27,615 bases of DNA from Megamonas sp. UBA1799 (GTDB lineage Bacteria; Bacillota; Negativicutes; Selenomonadales; Selenomonadaceae). The position numbers and the translations under genes are program-made. Location of the stretch: contig DCFR01000049.1 of the NCBI GenBank assembly GCA_002319815.1, positions 1 to 27,615 on the forward strand. Reading direction: 5' to 3'. This document shows positions 7,621 to 15,006 of the stretch, one piece after another (the stretch's first letter is position 1; each line of letters opens with the position of its first letter). Below the pieces are notes generated by a model. It saw only the letters and a program-made list of their open reading frames with translations, had not been told where the DNA came from and searched no databases.

Positions 7621-8742
7621 ATGATGAAAGATATTGTTTTTGAGCATGTAAGCAAGGCATATGGAAAAACAAGAATTTTGCAGGATCTCAATTTCCGTAT
7701 AGAACCCGGCGAGCGCTTGATTTTGCTGGGGGCCTCCGGATGCGGTAAATCAACGACGCTGCGGCTGGTAGCCGGGTTGGAGCAGATAACGTCCGGGTCT
7801 TTGTATATGGGCGGGCAGTGCGTAAATTCTTGTCCCAGCGGCAAACGCAATGTGAGTATGGTATTTCAGAATTACGCGCTGTTTCCGCATATGACCGTGG
7901 CCGAAAATATTGTTTACGGGCTGTATGTCAAAAAGCTGCCGGATGATGAAATCCGCACACGGCTGGCAGCGGCGCTGCATATGCTTCATCTTGATGGGCT
8001 GGAAAATAGAAAACCGCGGGATTTATCAGGCGGACAGCGGCAGCGGGTGGCTCTGGCGCGCGCCGTGGTGAAACGCAGCGATGTTTTGCTGCTGGATGAG
8101 CCGCTGTCCAATCTTGACGCGCAGCTGCGGGTCCACGCGCGCAAAGAACTGGTCCGCGTTCATGAGGAATATGGACAGACTTTTGTTTATGTAACGCATG
8201 ACCAGGTTGAGGCAATGACCGTCGGCAACCGCATTGCCATTATGCATGACGGTGCTGTTGAGATGCTTGATACGCCGTATAATGTTTATCATCGGCCGGT
8301 GAATATTTTTACCGCCCGCTTTATCGGCTCGCCGTCAATGAATATTTTTCCGCTGGTTTTGGCAGAACAGGCAGCCTGCATTGGCGATCAGCTGATTTGT
8401 CTGCCGGAGGAATGGCGGGATTATCTGGCGGCTGTCGGAGGAAAAGCTTTTTACCTGGGGATCCGGCCGGAAGATTTGCGCATCGTTGCCGGCGAAGCCG
8501 GCAATACGCTGGCGGTGCGCGTAAAATATGTGGAAGTGTACGGGAAAATGAATGGCGTTTATTTTGATCTTGCCGGGCATGAAGGCGTTGTGTTGACGCC
8601 GCTGGAGAATATACAGCCGGGCATGACGCTTTATGTATCGCTGGCGGCGGGCGAGCTGCACATATTTGATCAGGCTACCGAAAATAATATTGGCTATCCG
8701 GAGGTGTATGCAGATGTTGTCGATCAGTACCAATCTGTATAA
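7621..8742 (+). CDS. ABC importer ATPase (MalK/UgpC/MsmK family)
   Basis: Cytoplasmic ATPase of 373 residues that energises the importer. Walker A GASGCGKST (37-45), Q-loop in MVFQNYALFPHMTV, signature LSGGQRQRVALARA (from 135), Walker B VLLLDEPLSNLDAQLR (from 154) and switch histidine in VTHDQVEAMT (H193) are intact. The C-terminal third (from about 235) carries the OB/TOBE regulatory domain with FIGSPSMN and IRPEDL, as in MalK and UgpC. Some MalK-type ATPases serve several importers, but this one is inside its operon. It follows the permease by 21 bases with AGGGAGGGAA as ribosome site; ATG at 7624 is an equally possible start. The gene ends 29 bases inside the next gene. Confidence 0.93.
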   Translation: MMKDIVFEHVSKAYGKTRILQDLNFRIEPGERLILLGASGCGKSTTLRLVAGLEQITSGSLYMGGQCVNSCPSGKRNVSMVFQNYALFPHMTVAENIVYGLYVKKLPDDEIRTRLAAALHMLHLDGLENRKPRDLSGGQRQRVALARAVVKRSDVLLLDEPLSNLDAQLRVHARKELVRVHEEYGQTFVYVTHDQVEAMTVGNRIAIMHDGAVEMLDTPYNVYHRPVNIFTARFIGSPSMNIFPLVLAEQAACIGDQLICLPEEWRDYLAAVGGKAFYLGIRPEDLRIVAGEAGNTLAVRVKYVEVYGKMNGVYFDLAGHEGVVLTPLENIQPGMTLYVSLAAGELHIFDQATENNIGYPEVYADVVDQYQSV

Positions 8743-9502
8743 AACAGAAGATTTACCGGCAATTTTTACGTTGTTGGAACAAATGCATCGAAATGATATT
8801 GGAATCGAATTGTTTCCCGCCTGGCAGACACCGGCATTTGCGGCTTTTTTGCACGAATATGGCAGTTTACTCGTCCGGCAGCCGCTGTCGCTGCATGGGC
8901 CTTATGTGGATACGGAACATTCGGCGCCGGAGGGAAGCAAAGAATATGTGCGGTCTATGGCTTATTTTGAGAAAACGCTGGCGCTGTCTCAAAAATTACA
9001 AGCCCGCTATATTGTGTATCATCATAATAATTGCCGCGTCTCTTCGGAAAACCGCAGTGCAATGCTGGCGGCATCGATGCGTAATCTGGCGGCGTTAAGA
9101 AGTCGGGCCGCTAGTTTTCAGGCGCAGATTGTCATTGAAAATGCCGGCGTTCATCAGCGCGGTAATGTGCTGTTTGAGGAAGAGGAGTTTGTCCGGATGG
9201 CGCAATCTGTACCAGAAAAGATTTTGGTGGATATCGGTCATGCGCATGCCAATGGCTGGGATCTGGAAAGGCTGATCCGCTGTCTGGCCGGAAAAATTAC
9301 GGCGTACCATGTGCATAACAACAATGGTGTTGAGGATCAGCACAATCGGATAAGCGACGGGACGCTCGATATGGAACGCTTTTTGGCAAGTTGCCATCGG
9401 TATACGCCGACGGCAGATCTGGTGCTGGAATACGGCCCGCAGTGCGCTGCCGATACCGTGGGCATTCTGGATGATGTCGAAACGCTGCTTGCTTGTATGT
9501 GA
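8714..9502 (+). CDS. Sugar phosphate isomerase/epimerase-like TIM-barrel protein (AP endonuclease 2 superfamily)
   Basis: Protein of 262 residues in the xylose-isomerase-like TIM barrel fold. The start is set at 8714 because GGAGGTG stands seven bases upstream; an in-frame ATG at 8708 is too close, and further upstream codons lie inside the ATPase gene. Likely metal ligands sit at barrel strand ends as in this superfamily: H61 (SLHGPY), H103/H104 (VYHHNN), E143 (VIENAG), D173 and H176 (VDIGHAH), H199/H201 (YHVHNN), D208/H210 and E239 (LEYG). It overlaps the importer ATPase by 29 bases and closes the operon, so it probably acts on the imported compound, for example isomerising or epimerising a sugar or sugar phosphate. 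The exact reaction cannot be told. Confidence 0.8.
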   Translation: MLSISTNLYKTEDLPAIFTLLEQMHRNDIGIELFPAWQTPAFAAFLHEYGSLLVRQPLSLHGPYVDTEHSAPEGSKEYVRSMAYFEKTLALSQKLQARYIVYHHNNCRVSSENRSAMLAASMRNLAALRSRAASFQAQIVIENAGVHQRGNVLFEEEEFVRMAQSVPEKILVDIGHAHANGWDLERLIRCLAGKITAYHVHNNNGVEDQHNRISDGTLDMERFLASCHRYTPTADLVLEYGPQCAADTVGILDDVETLLACM

Positions 9503-9527
9503 GGACAGGTAAGCGCGGATGGATGGA

Positions 9528-9563
9528 GCTGTCGGGAAAATGTTTTCCGGCAGCGTTTTTGTT
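9528..9563 (+). terminator. Intrinsic terminator of the sugar ABC operon
   Basis: Stem GCTGTCGGGAAAA / TTTTCCGGCAGC with a two-base loop, one G-T pair and one bulged G, ends at 9554 and is followed by GTTTTTGTTTG. It lies 25 bases after the last gene of the operon. Confidence 0.8.
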
Positions 9564-9762
9564 TGTCAGGCCGCCGACTGGCAGGTGTTTTGTCAGTCAG
9601 GCCCACCGGGGTTCGGGCAGGAATTTTTTGGGAAAAAGCGAATAAGCATAGTAAAGGTTTTTGTAAAGGCTCGGTGGCGCAGACAAAAATTTGGGCAGGG
9701 GCTTTTTTACGGGCTGGAACCGGAGTGATTACGTTGATAGCTATAGCAAAGGAGATGATGGA

Positions 9763-10434
9763 ATGCAGGCAGAGGTCTTGCAGGCGTTGGCGGCGAGTCC
9801 TTTAACGACCGGGATTTCCCGAAAAGAATTGGCCGGACTTTTTGCTTCCAGCCAGGTACAGCTGCGGTCTTATGCGCGGGGCGAGCTGATTTTTCATGCC
9901 GGGGATGTACCGGAACGGCTTTATGTACTGGTCAGGGGCGTGGTGCATATTTTGCAGGATACGCTTTCGGGGCGGCAGATTTTTATTACGGAGATTGCCG
10001 CTGCCGGGGATATGTTCGGAGAAGTTTATCTGTTTATGGGAGCAGCGGAGTATGATATGTATGCGCAGGCGGCCGCGGCCGCGCAGGTTCTGGTTTTAGA
10101 GGGAAGTTTATTTTCTTTGGCGGAGAACGGGGCCGGGGCGGCTGTTGCCGCCATGCAGCGCAATTTGCTGCGAATTTTTGCCGGCAAAGCCTATTTTCTG
10201 AACCGCCGGGTGCGCGTGCTGGCCAGCGGATCGCTGCGCGGCCGCATCGCTCGCTGGCTGCTGCAACTGCCGACGGTGCCGGAGCTGGGGCGTGAGTCTT
10301 TGGCGGCCGAACTGGCGGTCGCGAGGCCATCGCTTTCGCGGGAACTCAGCGCCATGCAGGCGGAAGGGCTGCTGCAGCTTGATGGCCGGCGCATTGTGGT
10401 GCTGGAGAGAAAAAAATTGGAGATGTATCTCTAA
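9763..10434 (+). CDS. Crp/Fnr-family transcriptional regulator, cysteine-free (HcpR-like by context)
   Basis: Regulator of 223 residues. The start is set at 9763, eight bases after AAAGGAG, and not at the longer in-frame start 72 bases upstream that lacks a ribosome site. An N-terminal cyclic-nucleotide-binding-like barrel (about 15-125, with LIFHAGDVPERLYVLVRG) is followed by a long dimer helix (about 125-155) and a winged helix-turn-helix (about 165-223) with recognition helix ARPSLSRELSAM. There is no cysteine anywhere, so it cannot hold an Fnr-type iron-sulfur cluster. Heme-based nitric oxide sensing, as known for HcpR proteins, is possible, and H45 and H62 are visible. The hcp gene follows 119 bases later, behind a perfect dyad, so control of hcp is very likely. 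Confidence 0.87.
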   Translation: MQAEVLQALAASPLTTGISRKELAGLFASSQVQLRSYARGELIFHAGDVPERLYVLVRGVVHILQDTLSGRQIFITEIAAAGDMFGEVYLFMGAAEYDMYAQAAAAAQVLVLEGSLFSLAENGAGAAVAAMQRNLLRIFAGKAYFLNRRVRVLASGSLRGRIARWLLQLPTVPELGRESLAAELAVARPSLSRELSAMQAEGLLQLDGRRIVVLERKKLEMYL

Positions 10435-10465
10435 AAACACCGGAAAACCCATTGGATAATTTTTT

Positions 10466-10487
10466 GACGGTAACATTTGTTACCGTC
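10466..10487 (+). promoter_or_regulatory. Perfect 22-bp Crp/Fnr-type operator upstream of hcp
   Basis: Arms GACGGTAAC (10466-10474) and GTTACCGTC (10479-10487) are exact inverted complements around ATTT. Its centre lies 41.5 bases upstream of the transcription start predicted from the -10 element at 10506-10511, which is the class II activator position for Crp/Fnr proteins. The regulator gene is directly upstream. Confidence 0.78.
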
Positions 10488-10502
10488 GGGATAAGAACCT
10501 TC

Positions 10503-10511
10503 TGTTATGAT
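10503..10511 (+). promoter_or_regulatory. Extended -10 promoter of hcp
   Basis: TGTTATGAT contains an extended -10 (TG, one base, TATGAT at 10506-10511). The matching -35 position (10483-10488) is poor in consensus and overlaps the dyad operator, as expected for an activator-dependent promoter. The ribosome site GAGGAGG and the ATG follow about 30 bases on. Confidence 0.6.
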
Positions 10512-10553
10512 GAATCCATAGTGTTTAGAGGACGATTTGAGGAGGAGATAACA

Positions 10554-12191
10554 ATGGAGACGAAAATGTTTTGCTTTCAGTGTCAGGAAACGGCGGGTTG
10601 CACGGGTTGTACCGTTGCCGGTGTTTGCGGCAAGACGCCTGAGGTGGCGGGATTGCAGGATTTGCTTGTTTATGTGACGAAGGGGATCGGCGTGCTGACG
10701 ACGAAACTGCGGGCCGAAGGCAAGCCGGTGACGGCGGCGGTCAATCATCTGGTGACGGACAATTTATTTATGACGATTACCAATGCAAATTTTGATGCGG
10801 CGGCGATCAGCGCCCGCATTGAGATGTCTCTGGCGGTTAAGCGCGGTCTTTTGGCCGAGCTGGCTGCGGCAAATAATGAGACGCTGTCGGATGCGGCGGT
10901 TTGGGATGAGCCGGCCGCCGGTTTTGCGGCTAAGGCTCGTACCGTCGGCGTGCTGCGGACGGAGCAGGAAGATATCCGCAGTCTGCGGGAACTCACGCTG
11001 TATGGGCTCAAAGGGTTGGCTGCCTATATGAAACATGCGAATGTGCTTGGGCAGGAATCGGAAGCGGTGGATGCGTTTCTGCAAGCAGCGCTGGCAAAAC
11101 TGCTCGATGATTCGCTGGATGGCGCGGCGCTGACGGCATTGGTGTTGGAGACTGGTAAATACGGCGTAGACGGCATGGCGCTTTTGGATCTCGCCAATAC
11201 AACGGCTTATGGCAATCCGGAAATTACTTCTGTTGATCTCGGTGTGCGGAACAATCCGGGTATTTTGATTTCCGGGCATGATCTTCGCGATCTGGAGATG
11301 CTGCTGGAACAGACGGCCGGAACGGGCGTTGATGTATATACGCATGGCGAGATGCTGCCGGCGCATTACTATCCGGCTTTCAAAAAGTATCCGCATTTTG
11401 CCGGTAATTATGGCAATGCCTGGTGGCAGCAGAAGGAAGAATTTGAGGCGTTTCATGGACCGATTCTGATGACGACGAATTGTGTTGTGCCGCCGAAAGC
11501 TTCCTATAAGGATCGTTTGTTCACGACTAGTGCGGTTGGCGTATCGGGTTGTCCGCATATTGACGGCGATCATCATCACAAGGATTTTTCCGCGGTTATT
11601 GCGATGGCAAAGACTTGTGAACCGCCGGCAGAACTGGAGAAGGGGACTCTTGTCGGAGGGTTTGCCCATGCGCAGGTTTTTGCGCTGGCGGATAAAGTTG
11701 TCGCGGCAGTAAAATCGGGCGCTATTCGTAAATTCGTTGTCATGGCTGGCTGCGACGGCCGCATGAAATCGCGTAACTATTATGAAGAGTTTGCGGCGTT
11801 GTTGCCGAAGGATACGGTAATTCTGACGGCCGGCTGCGCGAAATATCGTTACATTAAGCTGCCGCTGGGCGACATTGGCGGGATTCCGCGGGTCCTGGAT
11901 GCCGGTCAGTGCAATGATTCTTATTCGCTGGTACGCATTGCGCTGAAGCTGAAAGAAGTGTTCGGGCTGGAGGATGTCAATGATCTGCCGGTCGTTTATA
12001 ATATTGCCTGGTATGAACAGAAAGCGGTTATCGTCTTGCTGGCGCTGCTGGCATTGGGCGTGAAAAATATTCATCTCGGACCTACGCTGCCGGCATTTTT
12101 GTCGCCGAATGTGGCTAAGGTGCTTGTAGAAACATTTGGAATTGCGGGCATTACCGATGCGGAAACAGATCTCAAAGCGCTGATTGGCTGA
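10554..12191 (+). CDS. hcp: Hydroxylamine reductase / hybrid cluster protein Hcp
   Basis: Cytoplasmic iron-sulfur enzyme of 545 residues. It reduces hydroxylamine in vitro and is linked to nitric oxide reduction and protein S-nitrosylation. The N-terminal cysteines C7, C10, C19 and C25 give the CX2CX8CX5C pattern of the shorter class found in anaerobes, which carries a standard cubane cluster. Later segments THGEMLPAHYYP, TTNCVVPP, SGCPH, TAGCAKYR and GQCNDSYS hold the glutamate and cysteine ligands of the hybrid Fe-S-O cluster. The start is the ATG after GAGGAGGAGATAACA; the reading frame is open further upstream but that part overlaps the operator and promoter. A ferredoxin-like partner follows in the same direction. 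Expression is probably induced through the dyad at 10466-10487. Confidence 0.97.
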   Translation: METKMFCFQCQETAGCTGCTVAGVCGKTPEVAGLQDLLVYVTKGIGVLTTKLRAEGKPVTAAVNHLVTDNLFMTITNANFDAAAISARIEMSLAVKRGLLAELAAANNETLSDAAVWDEPAAGFAAKARTVGVLRTEQEDIRSLRELTLYGLKGLAAYMKHANVLGQESEAVDAFLQAALAKLLDDSLDGAALTALVLETGKYGVDGMALLDLANTTAYGNPEITSVDLGVRNNPGILISGHDLRDLEMLLEQTAGTGVDVYTHGEMLPAHYYPAFKKYPHFAGNYGNAWWQQKEEFEAFHGPILMTTNCVVPPKASYKDRLFTTSAVGVSGCPHIDGDHHHKDFSAVIAMAKTCEPPAELEKGTLVGGFAHAQVFALADKVVAAVKSGAIRKFVVMAGCDGRMKSRNYYEEFAALLPKDTVILTAGCAKYRYIKLPLGDIGGIPRVLDAGQCNDSYSLVRIALKLKEVFGLEDVNDLPVVYNIAWYEQKAVIVLLALLALGVKNIHLGPTLPAFLSPNVAKVLVETFGIAGITDAETDLKALIG

Positions 12192-12238
12192 TTGTGCCGA
12201 CAGCTGCTGCGGCAGATACAAGGAAAAGGAGAAGCAGG

Positions 12239-13000
12239 ATGATTCGTAAGATTGTTCAGATTGATGAAGCAAAGTGTAATGGCTGTGGTCTTTGTGCAGC
12301 GGCTTGCCATGAAAGTGCCATTCAGATGGTGGGCGGCAAGGCGCGGCTGATCAAGGATGACTATTGTGACGGTCTGGGAGATTGTTTGCCGGCCTGTCCG
12401 GCCGACGCCATCACGATTGTTGAACGAGAGGCGGCTGCTTATGATGACGCAGCGGTGAAAGCTCGTCAGGCAAAGGTGTCTGAAGAGGAAGCTTTTTGGG
12501 ATGAGGAAGGGCTGCGCGCCGGACGGGAGCCGTTAGCCTGCGGCTGTCCGGGCAGCGCGGCGCGGACCCTTGCCGGCGCGGCGGCGGCACCGGCTGGGAG
12601 CGGCGACCTGGCGGCAATGGAGCAAGTGTCGGTAAGCGAACTGCGGCAGTGGCCGGTGCAGATTCAATTGGTACCCGTGAGAGCACCGTATTTTCAGGGA
12701 GCCAAATTGTTGATTGCCGCTGATTGTACGGCATATGCCTACGCGGCGTTTCATCGTGATTTTGTTCGCGGCCATGTCGTGTTGGTGGGCTGCCCCAAAC
12801 TGGACCCGGTTGATTACCGCGAGAAGCTGACGGAGATTTTGCAGCAAAATGATATCCGCAGCGTAAGGATTGTACGCATGGAAGTTCCTTGCTGCGGTGG
12901 GTTGGAAGCAGCGGCGAAGGCAGCGCTGCAGGCCAGCGGCAAGTTTATCCCCTGGCAGGTGACGACGATTTCCTGTGAAGGAAAAATTCTCGATTTTTAA
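12239..13000 (+). CDS. Hcp-associated 4Fe-4S ferredoxin-like protein
   Basis: Protein of 253 residues, probably the electron donor for Hcp. The start is the ATG after AAGGAGAAGCAGG. A dicluster ferredoxin domain covers about residues 4-62. The first motif is complete (C13, C16, C19, C23). The second has C43, C49 and C53 followed by proline, but leucine L46 stands where the second cysteine is expected, so this site may hold a three-iron cluster or none. A cysteine-rich C-terminal part follows, with ACGCPG, GCPKLD and VPCCGGL segments. It sits 47 bases after hcp and shares its operon. Many anaerobes have such a ferredoxin next to hcp in place of the Hcr reductase of enterobacteria. The electron-donor role is inferred from this context. 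Confidence 0.85.
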   Translation: MIRKIVQIDEAKCNGCGLCAAACHESAIQMVGGKARLIKDDYCDGLGDCLPACPADAITIVEREAAAYDDAAVKARQAKVSEEEAFWDEEGLRAGREPLACGCPGSAARTLAGAAAAPAGSGDLAAMEQVSVSELRQWPVQIQLVPVRAPYFQGAKLLIAADCTAYAYAAFHRDFVRGHVVLVGCPKLDPVDYREKLTEILQQNDIRSVRIVRMEVPCCGGLEAAAKAALQASGKFIPWQVTTISCEGKILDF

Positions 13001-13033
13001 ACAGCAATGCAATCGGGTTGGTAAAAATGGTAC

Positions 13034-13078
13034 AAAAAAGCAGCGTCGGGATCAAAAAATGATTCTGGCGCTGCTTTT
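13034..13078. terminator. Bidirectional intrinsic terminator between convergent genes
   Basis: AAAGCAGCG (ending near 13045) pairs with CGCTGCTTT (about 13069-13077), with further partial pairing inside (GATCA/TGATT). A-rich and T-rich flanks on both sides let it serve the hcp operon on the plus strand and the diguanylate cyclase gene on the minus strand. Confidence 0.8.
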
Positions 13079-13081
13079 ATT

Positions 13082-14893
13082 TTATTCCTGGCTAAAGCGT
13101 TCAGTGCGGTTGCGTCCGTTATGCTTGCCGTTGTAAATAGCAATGTCGGCTTCTTTCAATACCTGATTGATCGATTTTCCTTCGCTGTACATCGTCATGC
13201 CCAGTGTCAGTGTAATATGCAGACGCTTTTTACCGCAGGGGAAATCGTATTCTTCAATGGCCTTCCGGATTTTTTCTGCCTGTGCAAAGGCTGCGTCCGG
13301 TGATACATCTGGCAGCAGCAGTAAAAATTCTTCACCGCCCCAGCGGGAGAGACAGGCATTCTTTGGTAAAGCTGTTTGAAACAAATGCGACATATGGCGA
13401 AGGACGCAATCGCCGCAGTCATGCCCAAAGGTATCGTTCACTTTTTTAAAAAAATCAATATCTGCCATAAATACGGCAAACCCTCTTTTGTTTACCGCAA
13501 AATCGGCAATCGCCTGATTTAATTTCTCCATCATATAGCGGCGGTTAAAAAGGCCAGTCAGAAAGTCGGTTTGCGAGGCATGCTCTAAATTTTCCTTCGC
13601 CTCACGCAGCGCCTGATTCTTTTTTTGCAGTTCTTCGGTCCGTTCCGCGACTTTTTGTTCCAGCTCATTGATGAGAACCTCAAGATAAGCCGCCATCTGG
13701 TTAAACGCGGCGCTTAGAATACTGATCTCGTTAGCTGCCGTTATTTTGGCCCGGCAGGAGAGATCGCCGCGGGAAAATTGATGTGTGGTATGGATAAGTT
13801 CGTCAATTGGCTGAAAGTATTGATCAATTTTTCGGGACCCAATATAGCCGGATATAGAAAGAATCGTGAGGGAAAACAGCAGTATCAGCCAAAAACTGTT
13901 ATGAATTGCCTTGACATAGCTGTTTTCCGGAATGGCTGTAATGATCAGCCAGTCAAGATCGGCCTCGGTAAAGGCAGACACTTTTAAATGGAAATCGCCG
14001 TTTTCGGTAGTTTTTGACGCGGCGGCAGAGTTGATTTCCTGATAGTGTTCATATGCCTGGCGAATCGCCTGATTTTTGATTTCATTGACGTTAAGCCGAT
14101 GAAATTCACCATGAAGTCCGACCGTAAATGCGGGTTCATGTTCGCTGTTGGCAATGAGACAGCCTGTCTGGCGCTCAAAGATATAAGCCTGGGCACCCTT
14201 GCTTTTTACAATTTCAGACAGTTCGCGATTCAGCTTATCCAGCGTGATATGGGTGCCCAGTACGCCGCTCAGCTTTCCGGCTGTGTCCAGAATAGGATAA
14301 AAAGCGGAGATCGCCAAATCCTCCATCACAAAGTGCTGATACACATTGGAAAAGCCAGGATAGCGGCTTTCTTCCGCACGGGTATACCAGTCCCGGGTAC
14401 GGGGGTCAAAATAACTCAGCTGCTGCGTCACCGATCGGATGTTAAACGCGTCATCCAGCGCATAATACACAGAATGATACTGTGTTTCTTTGTCGCTGCG
14501 CATGAATTCCAGCTGATTTTGCTTGTTGCGCCGGACGCCGAAATAGCTGCCGTCGGCCCGTCCATAGCTAAAGCTGTAAACATTGCTGTCGGCAGGCTGC
14601 ATGACGCTGGCAAAAAAACGCGCGGCGGTCTGCGGTTCATCCAGGCTGATTAAATGACTGGCAATAAAGTATTGGTTCGTGGTGTTCATCCGCAGCGGGA
14701 CATTCATGAAATCAGAAATCTTTTGCACGACTTGTCGGGTTGTTTCTTCCTGTGAAAAGAAAAGAGCTTCATCGATTGAAGATTTCCAATAGTAAAATAC
14801 AATAAAGCTTAGTAAAAGCATATCGAGGATAAGCCCGATAAAAAATAAATAGCGCAGTTGATTTTTGATTGAGTGACCTGACCGATGCAGCAT
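13082..14893 (-). CDS. Diguanylate cyclase with dCache sensor and HAMP domain
   Basis: Membrane receptor of 603 residues that would make cyclic di-GMP in response to an external signal. TM1 at about 14-36, a periplasmic double-Cache domain (about 37-330, with YFDPRTRDWYTRA and GVLGTHITLDKL segments), TM2 at about 333-352, HAMP to about 405, a coiled-coil stalk (to about 440) and a GGDEF domain. The active site GGEEF at about 519-523 keeps the glutamates needed for catalysis. The RxxD inhibitory site normally five residues before it is absent (PKNA). A GTG at 14905 also opens the frame but touches the AAGGAG site; the ATG at 14893 lies 11 bases after it and is preferred. Dicarboxylates or amino acids are common dCache ligands, but nothing here shows which. 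Confidence 0.9.
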   Translation of the reverse strand: MLHRSGHSIKNQLRYLFFIGLILDMLLLSFIVFYYWKSSIDEALFFSQEETTRQVVQKISDFMNVPLRMNTTNQYFIASHLISLDEPQTAARFFASVMQPADSNVYSFSYGRADGSYFGVRRNKQNQLEFMRSDKETQYHSVYYALDDAFNIRSVTQQLSYFDPRTRDWYTRAEESRYPGFSNVYQHFVMEDLAISAFYPILDTAGKLSGVLGTHITLDKLNRELSEIVKSKGAQAYIFERQTGCLIANSEHEPAFTVGLHGEFHRLNVNEIKNQAIRQAYEHYQEINSAAASKTTENGDFHLKVSAFTEADLDWLIITAIPENSYVKAIHNSFWLILLFSLTILSISGYIGSRKIDQYFQPIDELIHTTHQFSRGDLSCRAKITAANEISILSAAFNQMAAYLEVLINELEQKVAERTEELQKKNQALREAKENLEHASQTDFLTGLFNRRYMMEKLNQAIADFAVNKRGFAVFMADIDFFKKVNDTFGHDCGDCVLRHMSHLFQTALPKNACLSRWGGEEFLLLLPDVSPDAAFAQAEKIRKAIEEYDFPCGKKRLHITLTLGMTMYSEGKSINQVLKEADIAIYNGKHNGRNRTERFSQE

Positions 14894-14988
14894 GGTATTT
14901 TGCACTCCTTAGCAATCTGGCGATAATTTTTCATATAATTGAATTAAATTTTGAACACTATTATATAAAAATTATTATTCGCCATTCT

Positions 14989-15002
14989 AGGAGATTTCTC
15001 CT
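14989..15002. repeat. Short perfect palindrome upstream of the diguanylate cyclase
   Basis: AGGAGA-TT-TCTCCT lies between the end of the phosphoethanolamine transferase gene and the AT-rich promoter region of the cyclase, both on the minus strand. The two-base loop and missing T-run make a terminator unlikely; an operator is possible. Confidence 0.3.
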
Positions 15003-15006
15003 GCTG

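Noticed and set aside
10764..12272. Long open frame of 502 codons on the minus strand opposite hcp
   Set aside because: It is a shadow of the hcp gene: the antisense frame has low-complexity Arg/Gln/His-rich composition, no domain and no ribosome site, whereas the plus strand encodes a full Hcp.
14045..14653. Plus-strand frame of 202 codons inside the dCache diguanylate cyclase
   Set aside because: Antisense to the sensor domain; no ribosome site and no family resemblance.
14893..14905. GTG start four codons upstream in the dCache cyclase
   Set aside because: The GTG directly adjoins the AAGGAG ribosome site, leaving no spacing; ATG at 14893 is better placed.
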